Of a DNA stretch of 18,829 nt, positions 1 through 9,250 are shown in pieces. A program made the translations under genes and the position numbers. The stretch lies in contig NW_003141829.1 of NCBI RefSeq assembly GCF_000003605.2, forward strand, positions 26,276-45,104, written 5' to 3'. A model generated the notes under the pieces. The model saw nothing but the letters and a program-made list of their open reading frames with translations. It made no database searches and was not told where the DNA came from. Source of the stretch: Saccoglossus kowalevskii. Lineage: Eukaryota; Hemichordata; Enteropneusta; Harrimaniidae. Numbering within the stretch: the first letter of the stretch is position 1; every line of letters begins with the position of its first letter.

Positions 1-46
1 ACCTAGACCTATCCATCAATCTGTGACATTATCTAGACCTATCCAT
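1..46. repeat. Short direct repeat at the left edge (30-bp shift)
   Basis: A motif reading cctagacctatccat at 2-16 recurs almost exactly at 32-46, a shift of 30 bp. It lies in the RAF intron that precedes the first visible exon and may be the tail of a longer tandem array cut by the window boundary. Only about 1.5 copies are visible. Confidence 0.5.
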
Positions 47-159
47 GATCTCTTAGTGTAGTTCCATTCACCTTACAAGTTCTCAAATAGCATTAGTCAC
101 AGCATGACATCATAATTTACTCTGGATTATGAATTGTTTTGTTCCTTAATGGAGTTTAG

Positions 160-278
160 ATATATTTTTACATGACGATATGACAGTTAAAATTGGTGAT
201 TTTGGACTAGCTACTGTGAAATCAAGGTGGAGTGGGTCTGAGAGAATGGAACAACCTACAGGATCCATCCTATGGATG
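160..278 (+). CDS. raf: RAF-family kinase, activation-segment exon (internal, partial gene)
   Basis: This exon encodes the end of the catalytic loop and the activation segment of a RAF serine/threonine kinase, the cytosolic Ras effector that phosphorylates MEK. It starts after ...ggagtttag and ends at ATG|GTAAGT. The first two bases finish an Asn codon begun in the previous exon (outside the window), followed by 39 codons. It reads [20 protein letters not shown] and then [19 protein letters not shown]. The DFG that binds Mg-ATP is at 198-206. The Thr-Val pair matching human BRAF T599/V600 is at 213-218 and is wild type. I recall human BRAF exon 15 as also 119 bp and almost identical in protein sequence, so assignment to RAF is secure. 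Invertebrates usually have one RAF gene, so BRAF versus RAF1 orthology is not a meaningful split here. Earlier exons lie left of position 1. Confidence 0.95.
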
Positions 279-1275
279 GTAAGTATTAATGTGTAACATT
301 TCATCTATGTATAGGATCCCCCATGGATAGTAGGTAGATTTATAGAATTAATTCTATGGCTAATATAACAATAGACTATAGCTACATAAATGAATATGTA
401 TGTGTGTCCTATGGATGTTAAACCACTGTACATCCATTTCTACGGGCTCTGTGCACGCTGCTGTGAAACACTGGTCGAGCCGGTGAAAATTCGAGAAAAC
501 AACACAAACTCAACTTTTATATATGTTAGACACGTAGGGCTAATCTCGTTACACTGTTCAGGGGAGTCTCAACAACCATCCCAAAGTATGACTTTGATCA
601 TTGGACAGATTACAGGCTTTCTACGGCTCTGAAAATCTGGAATTGAAAGGTGTACTAGAACACAAAAATAAAGGTTACAGGTTATAAATAAATACAAGGA
701 AAGCTCACCATGTCCTCCTAAGCTGCACTACACGAATAAATAGCGACTACATACAGGTAGTAATAGGCAATACACAATCAAAATAGTGACACAGTGACCA
801 CCCAAATATTTGAAAAAACCTGAAGTGAGATAAATATTTAAAATATTTAACTGAAACTACAGCATGAGAAAACAACACTGTTCAAATAGTAGTATACTAA
901 ACCCCCAAATGATTTTGCTAGATCTGGCAGATTCAATCAGAACAGCATGACTGCAACTACGTGCTAGATAAAAATGACTAGTTCTACAAGAACAGTGAGC
1001 ATTGTAACTAAAATGAAATGTGAGCAATGAAATGTGAACCATTAGTAGGTGCTTACTCTGCTTGGGGGGAGGGTGCCCACCTAAAAAGCAAAGCCCCCAA
1101 ACAATTCAGTTGACCAATTGCAGAGAGAGACAGACAGAGTCAATGTCATTATTTAGTGAACATCACGATCAGATCAAAACTGGCATCCATGCTTGCCACT
1201 GGGATAGAGGTTACGGGAAAATCAATGCTTATCAACTCAAATCTCACAAACAGTGGGTATGTTTTATTATTTCAG
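279..1275 (+). other. RAF intron (997 bp)
   Basis: The intron starts GTAAGT and ends with a pyrimidine tract and CAG. It contains only short unsupported open frames. A gaca/gaga-rich stretch lies near 1122-1140. I see no RNA gene or mobile element with confidence. Confidence 0.85.
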
Positions 1276-1407
1276 GCACCGGAAGTTATTCGTATGCAGG
1301 ATAGAAACCCATATACTCCACAGTCAGACGTTTACGCATTCGGTATTTGTCTGTATGAGCTCGCTACCGGTCAATTACCATATTCAAATATCAATAATAA
1401 AGATCAG
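1276..1407 (+). CDS. raf: RAF-family kinase, APE/C-lobe exon (internal)
   Basis: The exon follows the acceptor tttattatttcag and ends at CAG|GTAAGG, giving 44 in-phase codons (132 bp, the size I recall for human BRAF exon 16). It begins with the APE motif that closes the activation segment (1276-1284) and continues [20 protein letters not shown], containing the invariant Asp of the kinase C-lobe (QSDVYAFG) that anchors the catalytic loop. It finishes [20 protein letters not shown] plus Gln. Upstream intron bases are open in the same frame, but the acceptor and family alignment place the exon start at the Ala codon. Confidence 0.95.
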
Positions 1408-2412
1408 GTAAGGTTTGGGCTGAAGATTTATGTCATCTTCTTCAAGCTGTCATAGTTTTGGGTAAACACATTGCCTGCTAAAAGCCTTCATTAAAAGTTG
1501 TAAAGAATGAGAAGAAAACAACATCAGTGAGCGATGTGATGGTGCCCTTAAGATCCTAGGAATTGTTGTCACAAGAACAAAAACAAAGAGTCCAAAATAT
1601 CATAGAAAGTGACAACAATGTTTCATGTGTGATTTTTTAGACTGGGCAGTTTACATTCAAACAAGACAAACTGGTCTAACAAAATTCTATTTTTTCTAGC
1701 ATCACACCAATTGTAAAAACCAGGGACATATCTCATTCTACTCTGCTTGAGTGTGTGCAAAGAAATATTTTTAATATACATGTATCTTTCTTTATTGCAA
1801 AAAAATTTGAGCTAGAAGTTGGGGTAACTTTTTCATTAGAAATGGCATTTTAACTGTTCTGCAATTTGTTTTTTGCCCAGACCGACCTTGTTCAAACTTT
1901 AGATATACTAGGTAGGTGGAAAAAATTGGCAAATATTCCTGTCCTACATTGCCATGGCAATGGCCAGTGGATCGCTGATCAGCATTTGCTTTAGAAAATA
2001 AACAACCTAATAAATTTAAAGCATAGTTCATTAATTGAAAAAAGAAAGAGTTTGCTTTGAACAAGGATTTTAAAGAATATAGTCAATATTATATAATTGT
2101 TTGATAGAAACTTTTCAGGGTCAATCTCTCAATCCACCACCATCCTCAAACTAAAAGAATTATGTTTTTTCTAACTTATCATATAACACAGATATAATAT
2201 TTGCATATAGATACTATAAATGCATTAATTATTCACTGGGTTTTAATTTCACAATTTTCACTGATGAACATGTAAAATAACAATAGAATTCATTGTTTTA
2301 CTTGCAAATTGGTGAACTTAAAACCCGCTGAGTATGTTAAAAAAAAATATTGAAACTAAATGGTTTTGCAGTATTCCACTTTTGTTATATAAATGATGTT
2401 CTTTTGTTTCAG
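1408..2412 (+). other. RAF intron (1005 bp), possible dispersed repeat inside
   Basis: The intron starts GTAAGG and ends tttgtttcag. About 1795-2064 stands out: on the minus strand it is open for 90 codons, but composition and lack of family motifs argue against coding. It contains a perfect 14-bp palindrome (1948-1961), and its phrases resemble the non-coding dispersed repeats common in invertebrate genomes. That resemblance is a memory-based impression only. Confidence 0.75.
1948..1961. promoter_or_regulatory. Perfect 14-bp palindrome resembling an RFX X-box
   Basis: attgccatggcaat is a perfect palindrome and matches 12 of 14 bases of the idealised RFX X-box GTTGCCATGGCAAC. RFX factors drive ciliary genes in animals. 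It lies in a RAF intron and may simply be part of a dispersed repeat, so function is uncertain. Confidence 0.25.
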
Positions 2413-2547
2413 ATAATATTCATGGTTGGTAGGGGTTACCTTTCTGTAAATCCAGAAGATGCACGAAGTGATACTCCTAAAGCATTCAAAAGATTAATGG
2501 CTGATTGCTGTAAAAAGAATCGTGACGATAGACCATTGTTTCCACAG
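2413..2547 (+). CDS. raf: RAF-family kinase, C-lobe exon (internal)
   Basis: The exon runs from the acceptor cttttgtttcag to CAG|GTAAAG and encodes 45 in-phase codons (135 bp, matching my recollection of human BRAF exon 17). It begins [20 protein letters not shown] and ends in [12 protein letters not shown]. The Arg-Asp-Asp-Arg-Pro stretch carries the invariant kinase subdomain XI arginine, which salt-bridges to the APE glutamate in the previous exon. The middle ([10 protein letters not shown]) is the most divergent part compared with vertebrate BRAF, in a loop known to vary between RAF paralogues. Confidence 0.94.
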
Positions 2548-2716
2548 GTAAAGACAATCGTATTAGTCATATCATATTTTTGTCATTGGAAAGAACTTGA
2601 ATAACGTCAAGAGGGTTTTCAAGTGTTGATTATTGCAGTGAGACATTCCCTGTCTGCTTTATTACCTAGACATATTGTGTACTGATATTTATGTTATGCT
2701 ATGTTCTTGTCATCAG
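2548..2716 (+). other. RAF last intron (169 bp)
   Basis: A short GT-AG intron, beginning GTAAAG and ending gtcatcag, separates the last two RAF coding exons. Confidence 0.9.
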
Positions 2717-2899
2717 GTCCTTGCATCTTTAGAACATTTAGCAAGATCATTACCCAAGCTTCATCGCAGTGCATCAGAACCGGTATCATTAAATAGGACT
2801 CGTCTACAATCTGAAGATTTTCTTTATTACTGTCCCTCTCCAAAGACACCTCTACAGAGTCAATTCCCTGCATTTGGCTTTGGTTATCCCAATCTATAG
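2717..2899 (+). CDS. raf: RAF-family kinase, terminal coding exon with 14-3-3 site
   Basis: The acceptor ttgtcatcag is followed by 60 codons and a TAG stop at 2897-2899. The exon encodes the last kinase helix ([17 protein letters not shown]) and the regulatory tail. RSASEP at residues 17-22 is the C-terminal 14-3-3 binding site; its Ser corresponds to human BRAF S729, needed for active dimers. SPKTP at residues 41-45 matches the ERK feedback sites S750/T753 of BRAF. Compared with human BRAF there is one extra residue after the 14-3-3 site ([11 protein letters not shown] against RSASEPSLNR). The extreme C-terminus is divergent ([11 protein letters not shown] here). Both regulatory motifs are intact, so the gene looks functional. 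Confidence 0.94.
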   Translation, partial: VLASLEHLARSLPKLHRSASEPVSLNRTRLQSEDFLYYCPSPKTPLQSQFPAFGFGYPNL

Positions 2900-4700
2900 T
2901 TTGGACATTTCATGCTCTCTCCCAAACTGTACATTGTTGAAGTACACTTGTTTCAAAGTTATTATAATATTGACCTTTCAACTTTTATGTGAGTTTATTT
3001 ATCATTCTTCATATGCTTTACTCTTCAAACCAGATTGAAGCAAACAAAAATGATGTAGGTATTGTGAAAATCATTTTATTTTATCACACTTGCCAATATA
3101 CAGTCCATTTTTTTGTTGGTTTGTTGTGTCTAATCATGATCCGTTGTTAAAATACAGCTCACAGATTCTCAGTGTATTACTAAAGTTACTAGCGTTAATT
3201 AGATCTGTTGTGAGCCTGCCAACAAAATCTACTCAAAAGTATGAATAATATATTGCTTATTGGGATGTAATTATGTTAGTTTTATATTTTCTGAAAGGTC
3301 AATGACTTACACTGAAACAGGTGTTTTTTAACTTCACACATGAATAATGGCTGCTTGATTTTACTGTAGGGGTTTATAGCTTTAAAATGCAGGGGCTTAA
3401 TTTCTGACTTTGCTGATGGCGCTTCCTCACTCGGACCCTCCCATTACATAAACGAGGAGAAGTATTTTATAATCATTGAACACATATCATTTACATATGT
3501 TTGCATATCACTGTTGTAATTTGCATATTACCCTGGCAATTTGCAATGTTGCCATGGTAATGCTAATTTGTGATATTCTATATATTATGTGAAGCAATTT
3601 TAGGCTAACCAGAACTCAAACTGTGACATTGAAGGCTATAGAAAAAAAACAAGAGTTAAACAATGAAGGTTATTTAAAAAAACAAAATGTCAACTCATTT
3701 TGCTTCCTACCATGTCTCTGTCATGTCATTTCTAAAATGTCTAATGTTTGCTTGTTTTCAAGCAGTATCAGGTTTGGTGAAAAAGTATTATAAAAATGTT
3801 AAAAAATAACCCAAATGTAAAAATTGTTAAACTGAAAATTGTTATAGAAAATTAATGGCTATGTTGAGATCAAGAAATGTCTCACTGGAATTTGGGTCTC
3901 AGATGCTATTATCAGTATCACTTGCTACCGGGACCGATGCTAGTTTTTTTTCTTTCTATCACATTCATTAGAAGTACCACAAAAAACAATGGCTACAAAC
4001 TTAATCCTACATTGACATAATGGTATTACTATTTCACAAATTTCTGTAGAACAATGTTGCTGCATTGAATTTCTCTTCTGCCTGTGCCCATTCCAATCGT
4101 AGTCTGTTTGTCACATGACAGAGTCACTTGTCATTTTGTTGCTACACATCTGAGCTTTTCATCACGTCAAGTCAAGCACATTAATGTATACAAACATAAT
4201 TCAAAAATGACCAAATTTTTTGCAGTGATTATATTTACATTCAACACACCTGTACAATGTAGCTATTAATATAAATTAATTAAAAACAAAACAAAATTAT
4301 ACTTTGAGTTTTCCTTAAAAAAGGAGAGCATTATTTAAGAGTTGTGCATTGTCTACTGTATATACCAGGCAGTCGAGCTGACCATACTTATTTTTTTAAT
4401 AATATATATATGATTAGCTTTGCTTTTAAACAAGTATGTTTTTTTAGCTTTTGAATTGATATTTAAATGTATGTTTCATGTATATAGTTGTATTCTGTGT
4501 AAATCTTATCTAGACATGCCTTTGTTTCAGTGACAGTGTACAATCATAATTTTGTTGATTTCAAAAAGATTGGTACTGTTTATCTTTTAGTGCTGACTAT
4601 TACATTTTTTTTATAAGCATTACAATGGCTAGTCCTCACTTGCAACAATTTGTTATGGGATAGAAAACCTGCAATATATACAATGTACTGTCAGCCATTC
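2900..4700 (+). other. RAF 3' UTR and following non-coding DNA
   Basis: No convincing coding exon is visible. The sequence is T-rich. By eye an ATTAAA variant poly(A) signal lies at 4279-4284 and the first canonical AATAAA after the RAF stop is at 5634-5639, so the 3' UTR end is undetermined. An imperfect inverted repeat lies at 3528-3560. Confidence 0.5.
3528..3560. repeat. Inverted repeat containing an X-box-like half
   Basis: ttaccctggcaa (3528-3539) and ttgccatggtaa (3549-3560) are inverted copies with one mismatch. The right arm plus flank, gttgccatggtaat (3548-3561), matches 12 of 14 bases of an idealised RFX X-box. The same palindromic core occurs at 1948-1961. Confidence 0.45.
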
Positions 4701-4734
4701 CATGCAGCATATGCATACCTCTGTCTGTCAGCCT

Positions 4735-4955
4735 TGTCGTGCTGTGCCGCGCTGCATGCCTCAATCTTTCAGCTGTGCCTTGCAGCACTGCATGCCTCCA
4801 TCCATCGGCCGTGCCATGCTGTGCAGCGCTGCATGCCTCAATCTTTCGGCTGTGCTTCGCAGCACTGCATGTCTCCATCCATCGGCCGTGCCGCGCTGCA
4901 TGCCTCAATCTTCCGGCTGTGCCTTGCAGCACTGCATGCCTCCATCTACCAGAGC
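4735..4955. repeat. GC-rich minisatellite, 77/67-bp dimeric units
   Basis: About three copies of a compound unit with starts (gctgcatgcctcaat) at 4751, 4828 and 4895, so spacings are 77 and 67 bp; the second unit lacks about 10 bp (atgctgtgcag). Each unit is two diverged half-units, one reading gctgcatgcctcaatctt and the other actgcatgcctccatcc. Each half carries the palindrome GCATGC, one copy mutated to gcatgt. The block is far more GC-rich than its flanks. Overlapping open frames of 90-143 codons exist on both strands only because the repeat has few stops; none has family features, so I do not call a gene. Confidence 0.85.
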
Positions 4956-5238
4956 ATCCGGATGTCTCCATGTGTGTACAACATATAGTATCTCTGTCAT
5001 TCCAAGAATAGTCATGTGTGTTTGAATATATGAGTTGTATGAATTGCATGGCACCCATATAAAACACACTTTAATATAACTATATGTCTGAGAGAGATGA
5101 TGCTCATTAGACTGAAATATGTAAATGATCTAATTAGTATGCACATGTAGTTGTGTATAACATTAACACAACACCGTCCATCGTGCCAAAATACTTACTA
5201 GCATGCTTAGTTCTAGGCTTTTAATGCATTAATATCTA

Positions 5239-5293
5239 CATGGTTGATAGTCATGGTTGATAGTCATGGTTGATAGCCATGGTTGATAGCCAT
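5239..5293. repeat. 13-bp tandem repeat, about 4 copies
   Basis: The unit catggttgatag followed by t or c is repeated four times with one variable position: the first two copies end in t, the last two in c. Confidence 0.9.
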
Positions 5294-5984
5294 TCTAATT
5301 TTAATCTGCTTTCAGGAGAAATCTAGTTTTCTGAAATGTTTAGCTTCAAACTTTCTGAAACTGATTATACCCTTCTTAAATGCATTTACTTACATATTTT
5401 GGGTGAAAAGCAATCTGTTTTAAAAAACATCACATTCCTATTTCATTTTGGTATCTTTTTTTTTTTCAAAGCATATATCTGTCAACAAGTCATGTCTTTA
5501 AATTTGTATTGTCAACAAAGCTTTTCATTTTGAGCAACTTATCCAAAAATCAAATTTGAAAATGACATTGCTTGCAAGTTAAACTGATCCAAATCTGACA
5601 TTGTGCAACTTATTGACTTATTATCTTCACTGAAATAAATCCCATCATGCATTGCTGATCATATTCTACCTTGTCTGCGTGCACTGTTCACAGCTAACTT
5701 GGAAAGTATGTAATGTACAATACTGATTTTGTAATATATCCCATCTTTGATCATCAAATATGGAATCCATACCTTATGAATGCCTTAACTGTTGAATATT
5801 CTTTCACATGTCAAAGGTTTCAATTTTGCTGACATTACAACTTATTATTTCTATGATTATGCCATCACATTGCTCAATTCTGATGAGTACATCACCTAAT
5901 TTTAAATTGTAAAAAAAATGTTTCAGCGAGTTTGACTCCAATTCAAATGTAGGTAATTCAGTATAAACTATTTTTACTTCTCTG

Positions 5985-6080
5985 TGTAAAATTACAATAA
6001 TACAATGAGAATGGAAGAGTGTCTTGTACCTGTCTAATGAGGGTATTTGATTCAAATCCCATACTTGACTATTCTCCAAT
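5985..6080 (-). mobile_element. Possible decayed tRNA-derived SINE (minus orientation)
   Basis: Read on the minus strand, the segment has gggatttgaatc followed about 30 bp later by caagacactcttccattct. This spacing and wording resemble the B-box region and the caagacacttta-type body of tRNA-derived SINEs. No A box, target-site duplication or tail was established. The 91-codon minus-strand open frame here (5804-6079) has no known domain and I do not call it a gene. Confidence 0.25.
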
Positions 6081-6263
6081 TACTTATCTTCATCCTTTAT
6101 TCCTCACAATGCAAAGGGAATGTCTATATAAATCTGAATATTCTTAGTTTCTTGTATTCAATATTGTCTGTACTTGAGCCGTAGCTATGAGATTATATGT
6201 TGCTACATATATATGCTGACAGAACCTTGCCTGTTATCACACTGTATTTTAGGACTGGACTAA

Positions 6264-6310
6264 CTTGTGTGAAACACAAGGGGAAAGAAGAATATTTTTT
6301 AAAAAATATT
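6264..6310. repeat. Two adjacent perfect palindromes
   Basis: cttgtgt (6264-6270) and acacaag (6274-6280) form a 7-bp stem with a 3-base loop. Ten bases later, 6291-6310 is a perfect 20-bp AT palindrome (aatatttttt and its complement), followed by AATAAA at 6315. Confidence 0.7.
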
Positions 6311-6519
6311 TTATAATAAAAATATAAAAATGGATGATATTAAAGACTTTTAGTTATCTTCCATGGTGTTTTAGTAATGTATTTATTAGTGGACTGTGAG
6401 GGCGCTTTGTAACTCTAGCTTTAAGTATTGTAATTAGTATTTTGATGAATTACAGTGCCCTCTGTAGTTTGTTTTTTAAGATTCCGCTCTTGGTGTTTCT
6501 ATCCTCCGGTAGTTACAGA

Positions 6520-6539
6520 ATTCATTCATTCATTCATTC
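6520..6539. repeat. (ATTC)n microsatellite
   Basis: Five uninterrupted ATTC units. Confidence 0.9.
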
Positions 6540-6738
6540 TTGCTTATATTTGATGTATATTTGTTAAAGTGCCTTAAATATTTGAAGGCTTTTGATAGAA
6601 ATTGTCGGTCAATATCTTAAACATTGTGTTTTTTTTTATTTAGCGCCAAAGGCTGTTTTATATTTCATCGCAAACTCTATTCCCTATGAATTCAACTGTT
6701 TGTTTCAGTGTTCAAGTGTTGCTATATGTAGTGTTATG

Positions 6739-6889
6739 TTTCAATGTGGAACATTATGTTGCCATATTTGGGGGCGTCATGTTTCCATATGGAATGAATT
6801 GACAGCATTGTCGTGTGTGGGGGGGGGTATATTATTTTTCCATATGGGGTGTCTTTTATTTCAATGTGGATTGTTTCTTGTTGCCATAT
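6739..6889. repeat. Degenerate tandem duplication (about 120 bp)
   Basis: tttcaatgtgga occurs at 6739-6750 and 6859-6870, and gttgccatat at 6758-6767 and 6880-6889, so two blocks lie about 120 bp apart in the same order. Related tttccatatgg copies lie between them near 6782 and 6837. A run of nine G is at about 6819. The 113-codon + strand frame spanning this (6592-6933) is low-complexity and not convincing as a gene. Confidence 0.45.
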
Positions 6890-7128
6890 ATGTTGAGTGT
6901 ATTGTCTTGCTGTGTGGCTGTATTATGTCATAAAATCTGACATTTTAGCGTGTGTTATTTGCTTGAATCACTCTTATTCTTGTGCAGTGCATACAGTAAT
7001 TTTCAAGAAATAAAAAAATAGTATATATTTCAAAAATGGCAGTCATGTGTAATCACTATCCCTGATCATTTTACTGTTTGTATATTGTTTTATAGAAATG
7101 CTTAAATTCCTCTATAAGGCTACTGTAG

Positions 7129-7425
7129 TCGTATGATGACCTTGTACCAAGTTCAGCTGACTTTACCCGTGACGGTATCATCATAGTTGAAGGGAAATAT
7201 ATACGAAAGGAAAATGTCTGTCTTTGTATGTTCCACTGATATCTCAAGAGCCGCTTGTCAGCTTTCAACTCTCCTTTGAAGTCACACAAATTAGCATTTA
7301 TCACACCCGTTGAGATGCCTTGGTTTGCACATCTGATTTACACTGCACCAGTAACTCTGTGTGTATTGGAGGCAGTGCTGGGCAACATGTGGCTGATATA
7401 CTGGCATGTTGATTTCCCATTTTAG
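7129..7425 (+). pseudogene. Unassigned open frame with one internal TGA (possible exon or decayed coding remnant)
   Basis: After the potential acceptor ctactgtag the + frame is open for 36 codons (beginning SYDDLVPSSADFTRDGIIIV), meets TGA at 7237-7239, and then stays open for 61 more codons to TAG at 7423-7425. The second part contains a hydrophobic stretch and reads ...FITPVEMPWFAHLIYTAPVT... I do not recognise the protein. A donor-like GTATGT at 7226-7231 would end a 97-bp exon before the TGA, in phase with the candidate exon at 12817. The opposite strand is also open for about 89 codons across 7071-7337, which weakens any coding claim. It may be chance, a pseudogene or a real exon. Confidence 0.2.
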
Positions 7426-7447
7426 AGCCATGTTTTAAATTTTGTTT

Positions 7448-7695
7448 GAAACCCTAACTCTAGCTTGCATTTTTTTTCATTGGCCTAATAATATCTGAGA
7501 CAATTTCACACTGTGAAACACAAAATGAATAGCGCCATCAGTGTTCAACAATTCCAAAATGGCTGTCACGTCATGTCAGCACAAATGAATCGAGCTGCAA
7601 AGTAGGTGGAAAAGAGGTGAAAACTAAATATTCACGACAAATTTATTTCTGTGACGTGACGATGTTTGAAGTTCAAAATTTAAGGTTAGGGTTTC
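7448..7695. repeat. Inverted repeat with telomere-like arms
   Basis: gaaaccctaac (7448-7458) and its exact complement gttagggtttc (7685-7695) flank 226 bp. Outer flanks are also loosely complementary (T/A-rich with ttttaaa). This could be the termini of a small decayed MITE-like element. No target-site duplication was seen. Confidence 0.35.
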
Positions 7696-9250
7696 GTTTC
7701 ATTTCGTTTTAAAGAAAAGACTAGGCCATTTTGTTGATCTTTTTTATATAGCAATCTCCTCATATGTTAACATTGTCGTCTATGCAGTTCCAATAAGTGG
7801 TATGAGCCCACAAATGTCCATGCACAATCATTGACTATTCTATGTGCTAATTAATATGCTAATTAACTATGATATGTTCATCTACATGGACAAGTTGACT
7901 TACCAAGTCTTACGACTGGTATAATTTCAAGGATAATTTGACATGACTACAGAATCCTGTCTGCCAAGGCTACACTAATTACTTATGGTTATGGTTTTCC
8001 ATGTCTTGTTAACCAATGCCTAGTCAACCTATCTTTGTACCCTTCAAATCCTTTTAAATGTACTGACAAACTGAATAGATGGCTTGTAAGGAATATCACA
8101 GACAGACTTTCACTCATCTAATTGCTTAAAGGAACCAGGCCTATGCTATGGCTGCCTTCCAACTAATCAAGCCTATGGTAACCAAGGGAGGTTTTTAAAG
8201 GCAAGAGTAGAATTACCAAAAGTAAACCAGCAGTGGACAAAAAGGCTTTACCTAATGAATGTAACATGTTCAAATTCACACTATCAGCGGTAAAGCACGT
8301 CTATGATCTATGTGTACCTTCACCTTCTACTTCAGTGAACAACTTCAGTTCCATGCAGTACGTTTGCCACAGGACCTGGTAAAGGCAAAGGCAGTCAAGA
8401 TGTGAGTATCCTTTTCCAAAGGAGTCAAAGAACTTAACGCTAGGAGGCTTACCATTTGGCTTGAAGATTTGTCAACAAAATATTGCATGTGAAGTGTTGC
8501 AGAGAAGAAAATGTTGGCACGTTCAATAATATAAAAATGTACAGATAAGAAGTACTACACTCTTCCAGCCAACCCCCCAGATTTCAAATAGTTGACCAAT
8601 GATGGTAGACTTCTGAATCAATTTGTTGACCTACAGTCTTTCTACATCATCATTCCTGACTATATCAGACAGTGTGTCAGGCTGTACAACTTCATGCCAG
8701 AAGCATGTTCATCTACCAATAAATAAACCACTGATTTTTCCATCACTCGCCAGGAAAAACCCTGTTGGAACACTATATGTACACACTATGACTCCTGGGG
8801 TCACTTGGGTTTGTAGTCAGTCAAGGGAAATCTCAGAGAAAACGTCTAACTTAGGGGAGATTGGGAAATCAAGCTGGTGGTGCACTCTGGCCATTATACA
8901 GCAACAAAATTCAACTGCACCAAAAGCTTAGAAACTAGTTTATAATATTTAAAAGAAGATCACTGTTTTATTTGCTAAAATTTCGCTAAAATCTTTTAAT
9001 CCATTTCCAACAAAATGTTGAAGGATAAATATATTACTAGCTATCTATGCCAAGTTATCAAGATTTGTCCTAGAATTCATTAAACTTGTGTATATGGGTG
9101 CCGATGCTTATGGGGACGTATTCTGTGGAAATACTTGGTATCTCTGGCTACAATGTACCTTTATGACAGGGTCATTTTATGAAAGTTACTGAAAATCACA
9201 CAACTCTTTTATTTCCTATTTTATTGTAAACATGTTGAGCATAAGCTGTA
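7696..9250. other. Non-coding stretch, no supported gene
   Basis: I see no gene with confidence. An open frame at 8623-8931 (102 codons) lacks known motifs. A short frame near 8447-8490 reads GGLPFGLKICQQ, faintly like a retroelement reverse transcriptase, but nothing around it supports this. Confidence 0.45.

Larger units (their letters stand above)
5294..7070. other. Non-coding stretch with small repeats
   Basis: AT-rich DNA without a recognisable gene. It holds poly(T) runs, a possible SINE remnant (about 5985-6080), a palindrome cluster (6264-6310), an ATTC microsatellite (6520-6539), a degenerate tandem repeat (6739-6889) and AATAAA hexamers at 5634, 6315 and 7009 on the + strand. Any of these could be a RAF poly(A) signal if the 3' UTR is long. 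Confidence 0.5.

Noticed and set aside
390-632. 80-codon open frame inside the first RAF intron
   Set aside because: Lies within a confidently spliced intron and has no family resemblance.
4636-5067. Open frames of 90-143 codons on both strands across the GC-rich array
   Set aside because: They arise from a stop-poor tandem repeat read in several frames at once; repetitive peptides, no splice context or domain.
5804-6079. 91-codon minus-strand open frame
   Set aside because: No domain, and its upstream part overlaps a SINE-like segment.
8447-8515. GGLPFGLKICQQ frame, faintly like a gypsy-type reverse transcriptase
   Set aside because: Only a short match, no YxDD-type motif, no long frame, LTR or other polymerase motif nearby.
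8623-8931. 102-codon + strand open frame
   Set aside because: No recognised domain, no splice or promoter support, composition unremarkable; not enough to call a gene.
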